A DNA stretch of 64,000 nucleotides from Streptomyces sp. ICBB 8177. Lineage in GTDB: Bacteria; Actinomycetota; Actinomycetes; Streptomycetales; Streptomycetaceae. A program made the position numbers and the translations under genes. This document shows positions 19,101 through 26,648 of this stretch, piece by piece. The notes under the pieces are model-generated. The model was not told where the DNA came from. It saw only the letters and a list, made by a program, of their open reading frames with translations, and searched no databases. Numbering within the stretch: position 1 is the first letter of the stretch; each line of letters opens with the position of its first letter. The stretch covers positions 627,965 to 691,964 of the forward strand of contig NZ_NSKH01000018.1 of assembly GCF_003144095.1 (NCBI RefSeq). Direction: 5' to 3'.

Positions 19101-19392
19101 CCGGGTGCTGGTCACCGACCGCATCACCCCGCTGACCGTGCACGGCCGCACCGTCCACCAGATCGGCCTGCCGTTCCACTGGGGGCCCAACGGCACCACC
19201 ACCGGCGACGCCGCCAACGAACTGGTCGCCATCGCGCAGGACCCCGACTCCCGCATCCAGGAGGACAAGGCGTTCACCGCGGACATCCGCCCGGGCCGCC
19301 GCCCCAGGGGACCGGACCTGCCCCGGCTCGTCGCCGAGTACCGCCGCAGGGCGGGCATCACCGAACACACCGGAACGGAGGTCCGCCCGTGA
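16124..19392 (+). CDS. fdnG: Formate dehydrogenase alpha (molybdopterin, Cys-type) with an apparent frameshift near the N-terminus
   Basis: The catalytic subunit of a membrane-bound formate dehydrogenase. The [4Fe-4S] motif is SICPYCAVGCGQ...GRLCPKG. The molybdenum ligand is a cysteine in RVCHSSTVAGLGTSFGRG, where E. coli FdnG has selenocysteine. The natural start is ATG 16124 (MDIRKRIESWPVYRQLTG, with AGGAGG seven bases upstream), but that frame leaves the body of the protein after about 36 codons. The rest continues in the -1 frame from about 16236. Adding one base to the C5 run at 16233-16237 would give ...ARLTPHTRTAERVVRSICPYC, a continuous protein of about 1,090 residues. Alternatively translation starts at GTG 16261, which has no ribosome site. 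No Tat signal is visible, so the active site probably faces the cytoplasm. It overlaps the beta gene (GTGA). Confidence 0.85.
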
Positions 19393-20321
19393 CCCACGAC
19401 GACGTCCTCGGCCGCCTGCTGTCCGGGCCCGAGCCCGACCCCGCGGGCGACGCCGGCTACGGCGAACACCCGCCGCGCATGGGGTTCTTCACCGACACCT
19501 CGGTGTGCATCGGGTGCAAGGCGTGCGAGGTGGCCTGCAAGGAGTGGAACGCCGTGCCCGAGGACGGCCAGGCGCTCACCGGCATGTCCTACGACAACAC
19601 CGGGGCGCTCGGCGCCTCCACCTGGCGGCACGTGGCCTTCATCGAGCAGTCCGCACCCCGCCCGGTGCCGCACCCGCAGGGCGAGGCGCCCACCGCCGAG
19701 GGCGGTTCGCCGCCCGCACCGGACGGGCGCACCGAACTGCGGTGGCTGATGTCATCGGACGTCTGCGAGCACTGCACCCACGCCGCGTGCCTGGACGTGT
19801 GCCCGACCGGCTCCCTCTTCCGCACCGAGTTCGGCACGGTCGTGGTCCAGGAGGACATCTGCAACGGCTGCGGCTACTGCGTACCCGCCTGCCCGTACGG
19901 CGTGATCGAGAAGCGCGAGAGCGACGGGCGCGTCTTCAAGTGCACGCTGTGCTACGACCGGTTGGGTGCCGGGCAGGAACCGGCGTGCGCCAAGGCGTGC
20001 CCCACCGACTCCATCCAGTTCGGGCCGCTGGACGAACTGCGGGAGCGGGCGGCGCTGCGCGTCGACCAGTTGCACGAGGCGGGCGTGGCGGACGCCAGGC
20101 TCTACGGGCACGATCCCGAGGACGGTGTGGGCGGCGACGGGGCGTTCTTCCTGCTGCTGGACGAGCCCGAGGTCTACGGGCTGCCGCCGGACCCGGTGGT
20201 GACGACGCGGGACCTGCCCGCGATGTGGAAGCACGCGGGCGGCGCGGCGCTGTCGCTGCTCGGCGGGTTCGCGCTCGCCTTCGCCGCCTGCGCCGGGCCG
20301 TGGCGGAAGGCGGGACGATGA
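19389..20321 (+). CDS. fdnH: Formate dehydrogenase beta, four-cluster ferredoxin-like subunit
   Basis: A 310-residue electron-transfer subunit. Four cysteine groups for [4Fe-4S] clusters are visible: CIGCKACEVACKEW (about residues 38-48), CEHCTHAACLDVC, CNGCGYCVPACPYG and CTLCYDRL...CAKACP. The C-terminus has one membrane span (AALSLLGGFALAFAACAGPW), as in FdnH/HybA-type proteins. The start GTG overlaps the alpha stop and its own stop overlaps the next start (ATGA), so the three subunits are translationally coupled. It would pass electrons from the alpha subunit to the NrfD-like membrane subunit. A Pro/Ala-rich insert (residues about 90-115) between clusters is variable in the family. Confidence 0.92.
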   Translation: MTHDDVLGRLLSGPEPDPAGDAGYGEHPPRMGFFTDTSVCIGCKACEVACKEWNAVPEDGQALTGMSYDNTGALGASTWRHVAFIEQSAPRPVPHPQGEAPTAEGGSPPAPDGRTELRWLMSSDVCEHCTHAACLDVCPTGSLFRTEFGTVVVQEDICNGCGYCVPACPYGVIEKRESDGRVFKCTLCYDRLGAGQEPACAKACPTDSIQFGPLDELRERAALRVDQLHEAGVADARLYGHDPEDGVGGDGAFFLLLDEPEVYGLPPDPVVTTRDLPAMWKHAGGAALSLLGGFALAFAACAGPWRKAGR

Positions 20322-21289
20322 GCGAGCGCGACGGGACGAGGGAAGAACGGCCGCGCCGCGGGCGGCGAGGCGGCCGCCGGGGCGAGCGATCCATGGTCCC
20401 GGAGGCGGAGTTCACCTCGTACTACGGGCGGCCGGTGATCAAACCGCCGTCCTGGCAACCCCGCGACATCGCGGGGTACTTCTTCCTCGGCGGTCTCGCG
20501 GGCGCCGGTTCGGTGCTGGCCGCCGGAGCCGACCTGACGGGACGCCGGGTAACCGCCCGGGCGATGAAGGTCTCCTCGCTCGCCTCCATCTCCCTGTCCA
20601 CCGCCGCGCTCATCCACGACCTGGGACGGCCCGGCCGGTTCGCCAACATGCTGCGGGTCTTCAAGCCCACCTCGCCGATGAGCATGGGCTCGTGGCTGCT
20701 GGCCTGCTACGGGCCGGCCGCCGGAGCGGCGGCGGTGCTGGCGACCACGGGACGGCTGCCCCGGGTGAACGCCGCGGCGACCGCGGGCGCGGCGCTGCTG
20801 GGGCCTGGCGTGGCCGCGTACACCGCCGTGCTCGCCGCCGACACCGCCGTGCCCGCCTGGCACGACGCCTACCGCGAACTGCCCTACCTGTTCACCGCGT
20901 CGGCGACCGCGGCCGCCGCCGGGATGGCGCTGCTGGTGGGCCCGGTCGCGGAGAACGGCCCGGCGCGCGCCGCTGCGGCGCTCGGGGCGGGCGCGGAGTT
21001 CGCGGTGACCCGGGCGATGGAACGCCGGTTGGGCATGGTCGCCCCGGTCTACAAGGAAGGACGGGCGGGACGGCTGATGAAGGCGGCGAGCCTGCTGACG
21101 GTGGGCGGCGCGCTGGGCGCCGTGACGCTCGGTCGCCGCGGGCGGGTGGCCGCCGGGGTCAGCGGGCTGGCGCTGCTCGCGGGGTCGGCCTGCACCCGCT
21201 TCGGCGTCTTCCACGCCGGCGACGCCTCGGCCCGCGACCCCAAGTACACGGTGGTCCCGCAGCGCGGACGGCTCGCCGCGCGCGCCTGA
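20318..21289 (+). CDS. nrfD: NrfD/PsrC-family membrane subunit of formate dehydrogenase
   Basis: A 323-residue integral membrane protein with about eight hydrophobic segments, matching NrfD/PsrC-type quinone-reactive subunits rather than the cytochrome b FdnI. A basic, disordered N-terminus (residues 1-25, rich in Arg) precedes YYGRPVIKPPSWQPRDIAGYFFLGGLAGAGSVL, the typical family opening. The first helices follow, then LIHDLGRPGRFANMLRVFKPTSPMSMGSW, a signature of this family. It would deliver formate-derived electrons to menaquinone. No heme ligands of the FdnI type are seen. Confidence 0.88.
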   Translation: MSERDGTREERPRRGRRGGRRGERSMVPEAEFTSYYGRPVIKPPSWQPRDIAGYFFLGGLAGAGSVLAAGADLTGRRVTARAMKVSSLASISLSTAALIHDLGRPGRFANMLRVFKPTSPMSMGSWLLACYGPAAGAAAVLATTGRLPRVNAAATAGAALLGPGVAAYTAVLAADTAVPAWHDAYRELPYLFTASATAAAAGMALLVGPVAENGPARAAAALGAGAEFAVTRAMERRLGMVAPVYKEGRAGRLMKAASLLTVGGALGAVTLGRRGRVAAGVSGLALLAGSACTRFGVFHAGDASARDPKYTVVPQRGRLAARA

Positions 21290-21321
21290 TCCGCGTTCGC
21301 CGTGCCCAACGGGCTGCGCCC

Positions 21322-21346
21322 GCATGCCCGTTGGCGGCCGGGGTAG
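21322..21346 (+). promoter_or_regulatory. Possible SigB-type promoter for the small membrane protein
   Basis: GCAT (21322-21325), 15 bases, GGGTAG (21341-21346), about 48 bases upstream of the ATG at 21394. It fits GNNT-N15-GGGTA with G in the last -10 position. Confidence 0.4.
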
Positions 21347-21393
21347 GCGAAGCCGCGTGACCGAAGCCCCAACCACCTACGGAGGCGACCACG

Positions 21394-21615
21394 ATGGGCA
21401 TCGGAGGATGCATCGGCCTGATCGGTCTGGGGGCGATACTGACATTCGCCGTCGACCTGCACGTCAAGGGTGTCAACGTGGCCCTGGCGGGCCTGATCAT
21501 GATCGCGGTGGGCATCATCGGCCTCGCGGTCTACGTCAGCATCTTCAAGCGTCGCAGGATGCAGCCGCCCAGCCCGGCGGCCCCGGTCGTCGACGTCGAG
21601 GAGCACCGCTACTGA
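21394..21615 (+). CDS. Small two-helix membrane protein, DUF6458-like
   Basis: A 73-residue protein beginning MGIGGCIGLIGLGAILTFAVDLHVKG and continuing with a second hydrophobic segment (ALAGLIMIAVGIIGLAVYVSIF) and a basic tail. This is the usual pattern of DUF6458 proteins, widespread in actinobacteria and of unknown role. GGAGG lies nine bases before the ATG. It follows the formate dehydrogenase genes by 104 bp and has its own candidate stress promoter, so I treat it as separately transcribed. Confidence 0.8.
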   Translation: MGIGGCIGLIGLGAILTFAVDLHVKGVNVALAGLIMIAVGIIGLAVYVSIFKRRRMQPPSPAAPVVDVEEHRY

Positions 21616-21666
21616 GCCATCGCCACTGAGCGACCGCAGGAACGACGAAAGGCGCGAGGGGCACCG

Positions 21667-23205
21667 CTACCGGTCGGCGCGGCTGCCCCGCCCCGAGAAC
21701 CGCCCGCCGAGCACGTCGGCCATGGCGACCAGCAGCGCCACCACCACGAACGCGGTGGCCACCAGCACACCGAGCTGGAAGGCGCCCGACCAGTCCGTGG
21801 GATGCGCCGAGACCCGGGCGAAGAACACCGAGCCGACCGCCGCGATCCCCACCGCCGACCCGATCCGCTGCGCCGTCTGGAGCATCCCGCCGGCGCTGCC
21901 CGCCCGTCGCACGGGGACCTCGCCCAAAGTGAGCGTCTGGTTGGGAGAGATCACCAGACCGCTGCCGAGCCCGGCGAACAGCAGGGGCGCGGCCGTCTCC
22001 CATCCCACGTTCCGCCCAGACGCCACGTGCACCGCGACCGTCGCGCCGACCAGGCCGACGACCACCATCAGCAGCCCGGCGGCCACCAGCGGCCTGCCGA
22101 ACCGGTGCACCACCCGGCCGCCGACCGCCGCCGCCGCGCCCGACCCCAGGGCGAACGGCGTGATCGCCAGTCCCGCGTCGAGCGCGGTGTAGCGCAGTCC
22201 GCTCTGCAGGTAGAGCGTGAAGATGAAGAAGATGGCGGTGAACCCGGCGAAGTACAGCAGCGACAGCAGCGTTCCCAGCGAGAACGAGCGGGCCCGGAAC
22301 AGGCTCATGTTGACCACCGGTTCCCCGCGCCGGGCGTAGCGCAGCTCCCAGCCCACGAACGCGGCCAGCAGCACCACCGCCACCAGCACCAGCCACCACT
22401 TGGCGGGGCTGTGCCACTGCTGCTCCTGGACGAAGGGCAACAGCAACGACACGGTGCCCGCGCCCAGCAGGCAGACGCCCAGCGGGTCGAACCGGCCGCG
22501 CCGCGAGCCCCTGCCCTTCTCAGGGGTCCCGCTCCGCTCCGCGTTCCCCGGCGCGCTCCCGTCCGGTGCCGCCGGTGCGGGCAGCAGCCGGTAGGCCACC
22601 GGCAGCGCGACCGCACCGATCGGCAGGTTGACGTAGAAGACCCAGCGCCAGCCCTCCGTGACGCCGAACGCCTGGATCAGCAGGCCGCCCAGCAGCGGGC
22701 CGACGGCGGTCGATATGCCGATCGTCGCGCCGAGTAGCCCGAAGGCCTTGCCGCGCTCCGCGCCCCGGAACAGCTGCTGGATGAAGCCGGAGACCTGCGG
22801 GACCAGGATGCCGCCCGCCATGCCCTGCGCCAGCCGGGCCAGCACCAGCCACTCCTGGCTTTGCGCGGCGCCCGCGAGCGCGCTGGTCGCCGTGAACAGC
22901 GCCAGTCCGGCCATGAAGACCGCGCGGCGGCTGCGGGCGTCCCCGAGGCGTCCGGCCGGTACCAGGGCGAGACCGAAGGTGAGAGCGTACCCGGACAGCA
23001 CCCATTGCAGCGCGCTGTCCGAGGTGTGCAGCCCGACCTTGATCGTGGGCAGGGCGACGTTGACGATGCTCACGTCCAGGAGCGTCATGAACCCCGCGAC
23101 CAGGCAGACCGCCAGCGCGGACCAGCGATGGTCGCGTCCTGGCGCCTCGCGGCCGGAGCCGGTGGCGGGTGCGGTGGTACCGGGTGCGGTGTCGCGTGCT
23201 GTCAC
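21667..23205 (-). CDS. MFS drug-resistance transporter, DHA2 (EmrB/QacA) family
   Basis: A 512-residue major facilitator with about 14 membrane segments. The first helix carries the DHA2 sequence LDVSIVNVALPTI, and motif A appears as PAGRLGDARSRRAVF. Motif C is seen as GPLLGGLLIQAFGVTEGWRWVFYVNLPIG. A charged cytoplasmic loop (residues about 215-245) separates the two halves. It starts at GTG 23205. It should export a hydrophobic or cationic compound by proton antiport; substrate unknown. It is convergent with the small membrane protein, with no obvious hairpin in the 51-bp gap. Confidence 0.9.
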   Translation of the reverse strand: MTARDTAPGTTAPATGSGREAPGRDHRWSALAVCLVAGFMTLLDVSIVNVALPTIKVGLHTSDSALQWVLSGYALTFGLALVPAGRLGDARSRRAVFMAGLALFTATSALAGAAQSQEWLVLARLAQGMAGGILVPQVSGFIQQLFRGAERGKAFGLLGATIGISTAVGPLLGGLLIQAFGVTEGWRWVFYVNLPIGAVALPVAYRLLPAPAAPDGSAPGNAERSGTPEKGRGSRRGRFDPLGVCLLGAGTVSLLLPFVQEQQWHSPAKWWLVLVAVVLLAAFVGWELRYARRGEPVVNMSLFRARSFSLGTLLSLLYFAGFTAIFFIFTLYLQSGLRYTALDAGLAITPFALGSGAAAAVGGRVVHRFGRPLVAAGLLMVVVGLVGATVAVHVASGRNVGWETAAPLLFAGLGSGLVISPNQTLTLGEVPVRRAGSAGGMLQTAQRIGSAVGIAAVGSVFFARVSAHPTDWSGAFQLGVLVATAFVVVALLVAMADVLGGRFSGRGSRADR

Positions 23206-23326
23206 GTTGCGGGCCCTTCGGCGTCGTGCGTGCCGCCCGCCTGCGCGGCGGCCCGCGCCCTTCTCGCGCGGTCACCTCACGGGTGCCCCGCCGGGCGGTG
23301 GTGATTCACGGCGCCGGACGCCGGGG

Positions 23327-23956
23327 TCAGGCCACCCCGCGTGGCCGGAACTGGATGCTGACGCGCGGTCCCACCGACTGCGCGGTCTTGGGCACCGCGT
23401 GGTCCCAGGTGCGCTGGCAGGAGCCGCCCATGACGATCAGGTCGCCGTGGCCCAGCCGCTGCCTGACGGTGGCGGCGCCGCCGTCCCTGGGCCGCAGCGC
23501 CAGGGTGCGCGGCTCGCCCACCGACACGATGGCGACCATGGTGTCGTGCCGGGCGCCGCGCCCGATGCGGTCGCCGTGCCAGGCGACGCTGTCGCGGCCG
23601 TCCCGGTAGTAGCACAGGCCGGCCGTGCGGAAGGGTTCGCCCAGCTCGTCCGCGTAGTGCTCACTGAGCGCCCGGCGGGCCTCGTCGAGCACGGGGTGCG
23701 GCAGCGCGTCGTCCTCGCCGTAGTGCGCCAGCAGCCGGGGGACGTCGACCCGCCGCTCGTACATCTGCCGTCGTTCGGCGTGCCAGGGCACAGCCGATGC
23801 CAGCACCTCGAAAAGCTGGTCCGCGCCGGTCAGCCAGCCGGGCAGCAGGTCGATCCAGGCGCCGTGCGACAGCGGCGTGCGGGCCAGGCCGTCCAGCGGA
23901 CGCAGGCCGATCTCCTCGGTGGCGCCGAAGAGCGAGCCTTGGAACGGGACGGACAT
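23327..23956 (-). CDS. alkB: AlkB-like 2-oxoglutarate/Fe(II) dioxygenase (DNA/RNA alkylation repair)
   Basis: A 209-residue AlkB-family dioxygenase. The iron ligands are His127 and Asp129 (SVAWHGDRIG) and His186 (RTWDHAVPK). Arg198 and Arg204 (PRVSIQFRPRG) would bind 2-oxoglutarate. It also has LCYYRDGRD and HGDLIVMGGSCQRTW as in bacterial AlkB homologues. It would remove 1-methyladenine and 3-methylcytosine lesions. The start codon has upstream bases resembling a short leader, but I see no ada-type or LexA-type box. Other repair genes in the window are LigD polymerase, UdgX and Fpg/Nei. Confidence 0.9.
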   Translation of the reverse strand: MSVPFQGSLFGATEEIGLRPLDGLARTPLSHGAWIDLLPGWLTGADQLFEVLASAVPWHAERRQMYERRVDVPRLLAHYGEDDALPHPVLDEARRALSEHYADELGEPFRTAGLCYYRDGRDSVAWHGDRIGRGARHDTMVAIVSVGEPRTLALRPRDGGAATVRQRLGHGDLIVMGGSCQRTWDHAVPKTAQSVGPRVSIQFRPRGVA

Positions 23957-24043
23957 GCGGCCAGTCTAAGTTGAGTCGAACGCATGAGCGAACATATCCG
24001 GGATCGGCGTGTGCGCCCGGTCCCCGTCAAGGGCCGCGTGCGG

Positions 24044-24205
24044 TCAGTCCTCGCCGAGGATGATGTGCGACTCGCGGTCGTCGTCGGCCTCGGACAGCCG
24101 GGACCAGTCGACGGCCGGGATCCCGGCGATCTTCGTGCGCGACCGGTGCGCCTGGTCCGGCTCCGCGTCGTCGGTGTCCCGGTGTCCCGCCGGATTCCTC
24201 TGCAT
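24044..24205 (-). CDS. Small acidic hypothetical protein (53 residues)
   Basis: A short gene with a strong ribosome site: GAAGGAG lies six bases before the ATG at 24205. The product is highly charged, starting MQRNPAGHRDTDDAEPDQAH and ending ESHIILGED, with no membrane segment or signal peptide and likely disorder. I do not recognise a domain. Similar short polar proteins are common in Streptomyces; the role is unknown. It stands alone between the AlkB gene and a divergent SDR gene. Confidence 0.55.
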   Translation of the reverse strand: MQRNPAGHRDTDDAEPDQAHRSRTKIAGIPAVDWSRLSEADDDRESHIILGED

Positions 24206-24371
24206 CGCGTTCTCCTTCGTCGTCCGCGCCCGTCGCCCGGCATGCCGCCGTGGAAGTGAGCACCCCTCACCATGGCACCGCACGCGCGTGGACGCTCGCG
24301 AAACGGGCCACCCGGGCGAAGTGGCACTCAATGCCCTAACAGGACACTCGATGCCGCAGGAGGACATGCCG

Positions 24372-24396
24372 GGGTTGGAGCGCGCGGCGCGGGTAC
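24372..24396 (+). promoter_or_regulatory. SigB-type promoter for the first SDR gene
   Basis: GGGT (24372-24375) with 15 bases, or GGTT (24373-24376) with 14, before GGGTAC (24391-24396). Either reading fits the SigB consensus. The start ATG at 24464 is 67 bases downstream. Confidence 0.6.
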
Positions 24397-24463
24397 CCGG
24401 GTCGCAGCAGCACGCCGGGCGGTTCCGGAACGGCCGGGCCCCAAGGACGTCAGGAGGCCACCG

Positions 24464-25447
24464 ATGACACCGTTCGGATCCAACGGGGACGGCTCGCCGC
24501 TGCGCGGGCACACCGCGCTGGTCACCGGCTCCTCCCGGGGTCTCGGCCTGCTCGTCGCCCGCGAACTGGCCGACCGGGGCTGCCGGGTGATGCTCTGCGC
24601 CCGGGGCGAGCGGCAACTCGCCGCGGCGGAGGCGGCCCTGCGGGCCCGGGGCTCGGACGTCGCCTCGCTCGCCTGCGACGTGACCGCCCCCGAGACCCCG
24701 CGGCGGCTGCTGGACGCGGTGGCCGAGCGCTTCGGCGACCTCGACGTGCTGGTCAACAACGCGGGCGTGATCCAGGTCGGCGCGATGGAGGCGATGGGGG
24801 AGCGGCAGTACCGGGAGGCCATGGAGACCATGTTCTTCGCACCGCTGCGGCTGACCCTGGCCGCGCTGCCGGGGCTGCGCACGCGCCCTGGCGCCCGCGT
24901 CGTCAACATCGGCTCCATCGGCGGTCGGATCGCCCCGCCGCACCTGCTGCCGTACGCCGCCGCCAAGTTCGCCGTCACCGGGTGGTCGGAGGGGCTGCGC
25001 GCGGAACTGGCGGCGCAGGGGATCAGCGTGACCACCGTCCTGCCGGGACTGATGCGCACCGGTTCGCACACCGCCGCGCTCTTCCACGGTGACGCCGCGC
25101 ACGAGTACGCGTGGTTCGCGCCGGGCGCGTCGCTGCCGCTGGTGTCGATGAACGCCGAACGCGCCGCGCGCGCCATCGTCCGCGCCGCCGAGCGCCGCAG
25201 GACCGAGCTGGTGCTGACCCCGCTGGCCAAGACCGCCGTACGGGCGCACGGGATCGCCCCGGCGACGACGACGCGGCTGATGTCGGTCGCGGCACGGATG
25301 CTGCCGGGGGCCGGGACGGACGCGGAACGCGAAGGGGTGACCGGCGCCGGGGCGCGTCAACGGCTCGGCTCCAGGGTCGTCGACAGGCTGACCACCCTGG
25401 GTGACCGGGCGGCTGACCACTTCAACCAGCGCTCCCACCCGGGATGA
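24464..25447 (+). CDS. Short-chain dehydrogenase/reductase
   Basis: A 327-residue classical SDR. The cofactor motif is VTGSSRGLGLLVARELADRG (TGxxxGxG, residues about 20-39), followed by LVNNAGVIQVGAM (NNAG) and the active-site YAAAKFAVTGWSEG (YxxxK) after the catalytic serine in NIGSIGGR. About 70 residues follow the core, longer than usual, without a clear domain. It belongs with the 'extended C-terminus' SDRs often linked to stress responses in actinobacteria. GGAGG precedes the ATG and a SigB-type promoter lies upstream. It converges on a second SDR gene at 25486-26496. Confidence 0.9.
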   Translation: MTPFGSNGDGSPLRGHTALVTGSSRGLGLLVARELADRGCRVMLCARGERQLAAAEAALRARGSDVASLACDVTAPETPRRLLDAVAERFGDLDVLVNNAGVIQVGAMEAMGERQYREAMETMFFAPLRLTLAALPGLRTRPGARVVNIGSIGGRIAPPHLLPYAAAKFAVTGWSEGLRAELAAQGISVTTVLPGLMRTGSHTAALFHGDAAHEYAWFAPGASLPLVSMNAERAARAIVRAAERRRTELVLTPLAKTAVRAHGIAPATTTRLMSVAARMLPGAGTDAEREGVTGAGARQRLGSRVVDRLTTLGDRAADHFNQRSHPG

Positions 25448-25485
25448 CGGCCCGCGCCCGGCGGACCGCCCCGCCGTCGGCCGCC

Positions 25486-26496
25486 TCAGCCGCGCCCGCG
25501 GCGCCGCACGAGCCCGGTGACCAGCCCTGCCACCCCCGCCGCGGCGGACGCCACGACCGCTCCGCGGTGGTGGGAGAACCACAGCTGCGGCGCCCTGCCG
25601 TGCGCGCGGTCGTCGAAGGTGCCGTGCGCGCCGTGGTCGGAGCCCGGCTCGTCGTCCACCGGGCGCCACAGGTTGGCAGGGCGCGAGGCCGGCTGCTCGT
25701 CCCCGGTCTGCTGGGAGCTGAAGCCGGTGCGCGCCAGGTAGCGGTCGAGCAGCGCCGGGGCCACCTTGTTGCCCAGGATGGTGGCCGCCGTGGACGCGCC
25801 GACCCAGTACTCCTTGCGGCGCGGGTGGCAGGCCGCGTACACCACGCCGCGCGCCGCCACCTCGGGCTCGTAGATCGGCGGCACCGGCTGCGGGTGGCGG
25901 CGCAGCCGGGACAGCACCCAGGAGAACTGCGGTGTGTTGACGGCGGGCATCTGCACCACCGTGATGCTGACCCGGCTGCCGGAGTGCAGCAGCTCGGTGC
26001 GCACCGACTCGGTGAAGCCGTTCACCGCGTGCTTGGCGCCGCAGTACGCCGACTGGAGCGGGATCGAGCGGTAGCCCAGCGCGGAGCCCACCTGGACGAT
26101 CGTGCCGCGATTGCGCGGCAGCATCCTGGCCAGCGCGGTCCGCGTGCCGTTGACGAAACCCAGATAGGTGACCTCGGTGACTCGCCGGAACTCCTCAGGA
26201 CCGATCTGGTCGAACGGCGCGAAGACGGAGGTGAAGGCCACGTTGACCCACACGTCGATCGGCCCGAACGCCCCCTCGACCCGGCGCGCCGCCTCCTCGA
26301 CCTGCCCGGGGTCCGACACGTCCGTGGGGACCGCGAGCGCCTTCCCCCCGTTCGACTCGACGTCGGCCGCCGCCGCGTCCAGCCCGGCCCGCCCCCGGGC
26401 CAGCAGCCCGACGTTGGCGCCCCTGGCCGCGAACAGGCGCGCGCAGGCCCGGCCGATCCCCGCGCTCGCCCCGGTGATGACGACGGTCTCGTTCAC
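25486..26496 (-). CDS. Short-chain dehydrogenase with a C-terminal membrane anchor
   Basis: A 336-residue SDR starting at GTG 26496 with GGAGGT five bases upstream. The nucleotide motif is [17 protein letters not shown] and the active site [16 protein letters not shown], with Ser in [11 protein letters not shown]. The usual NNAG is replaced by VNVAFTSVF, which is common in this subgroup. After the catalytic domain comes a polar linker (residues about 260-310) and a hydrophobic tail, [19 protein letters not shown], likely anchoring it to the membrane. A good SigB-type promoter lies 52 bases upstream. Substrate unknown. Confidence 0.9.
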   Translation of the reverse strand: MNETVVITGASAGIGRACARLFAARGANVGLLARGRAGLDAAAADVESNGGKALAVPTDVSDPGQVEEAARRVEGAFGPIDVWVNVAFTSVFAPFDQIGPEEFRRVTEVTYLGFVNGTRTALARMLPRNRGTIVQVGSALGYRSIPLQSAYCGAKHAVNGFTESVRTELLHSGSRVSITVVQMPAVNTPQFSWVLSRLRRHPQPVPPIYEPEVAARGVVYAACHPRRKEYWVGASTAATILGNKVAPALLDRYLARTGFSSQQTGDEQPASRPANLWRPVDDEPGSDHGAHGTFDDRAHGRAPQLWFSHHRGAVVASAAAGVAGLVTGLVRRRGRG

Positions 26497-26547
26497 GATC
26501 CACCTCCGGTCCCGGTCCACCACCGCGTGCGGCGTCCGAACAGCCGC

Positions 26548-26572
26548 GTACCCCTGAACCGGACGGTCAATC
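26548..26572 (-). promoter_or_regulatory. SigB-type promoter for the second SDR gene
   Basis: Minus strand GATT (26572-26569), 15 bases, GGGTAC (26553-26548). It matches GNNT-N15-GGGTAC exactly and points at the SDR start at 26496. Confidence 0.6.
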
Positions 26573-26648
26573 GGGCCGCCACCCGAAGGACGACCGGTGT
26601 AGGGCGGCGCCTCGCGGGCACTCGGGCCGGTGAGGAACGGAGGCGAGG

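Noticed and set aside
17152..19368. A 738-residue minus-strand frame opposite formate dehydrogenase alpha
   Set aside because: It is antisense to conserved FDH sequence with low-complexity composition and no motif or ribosome site.
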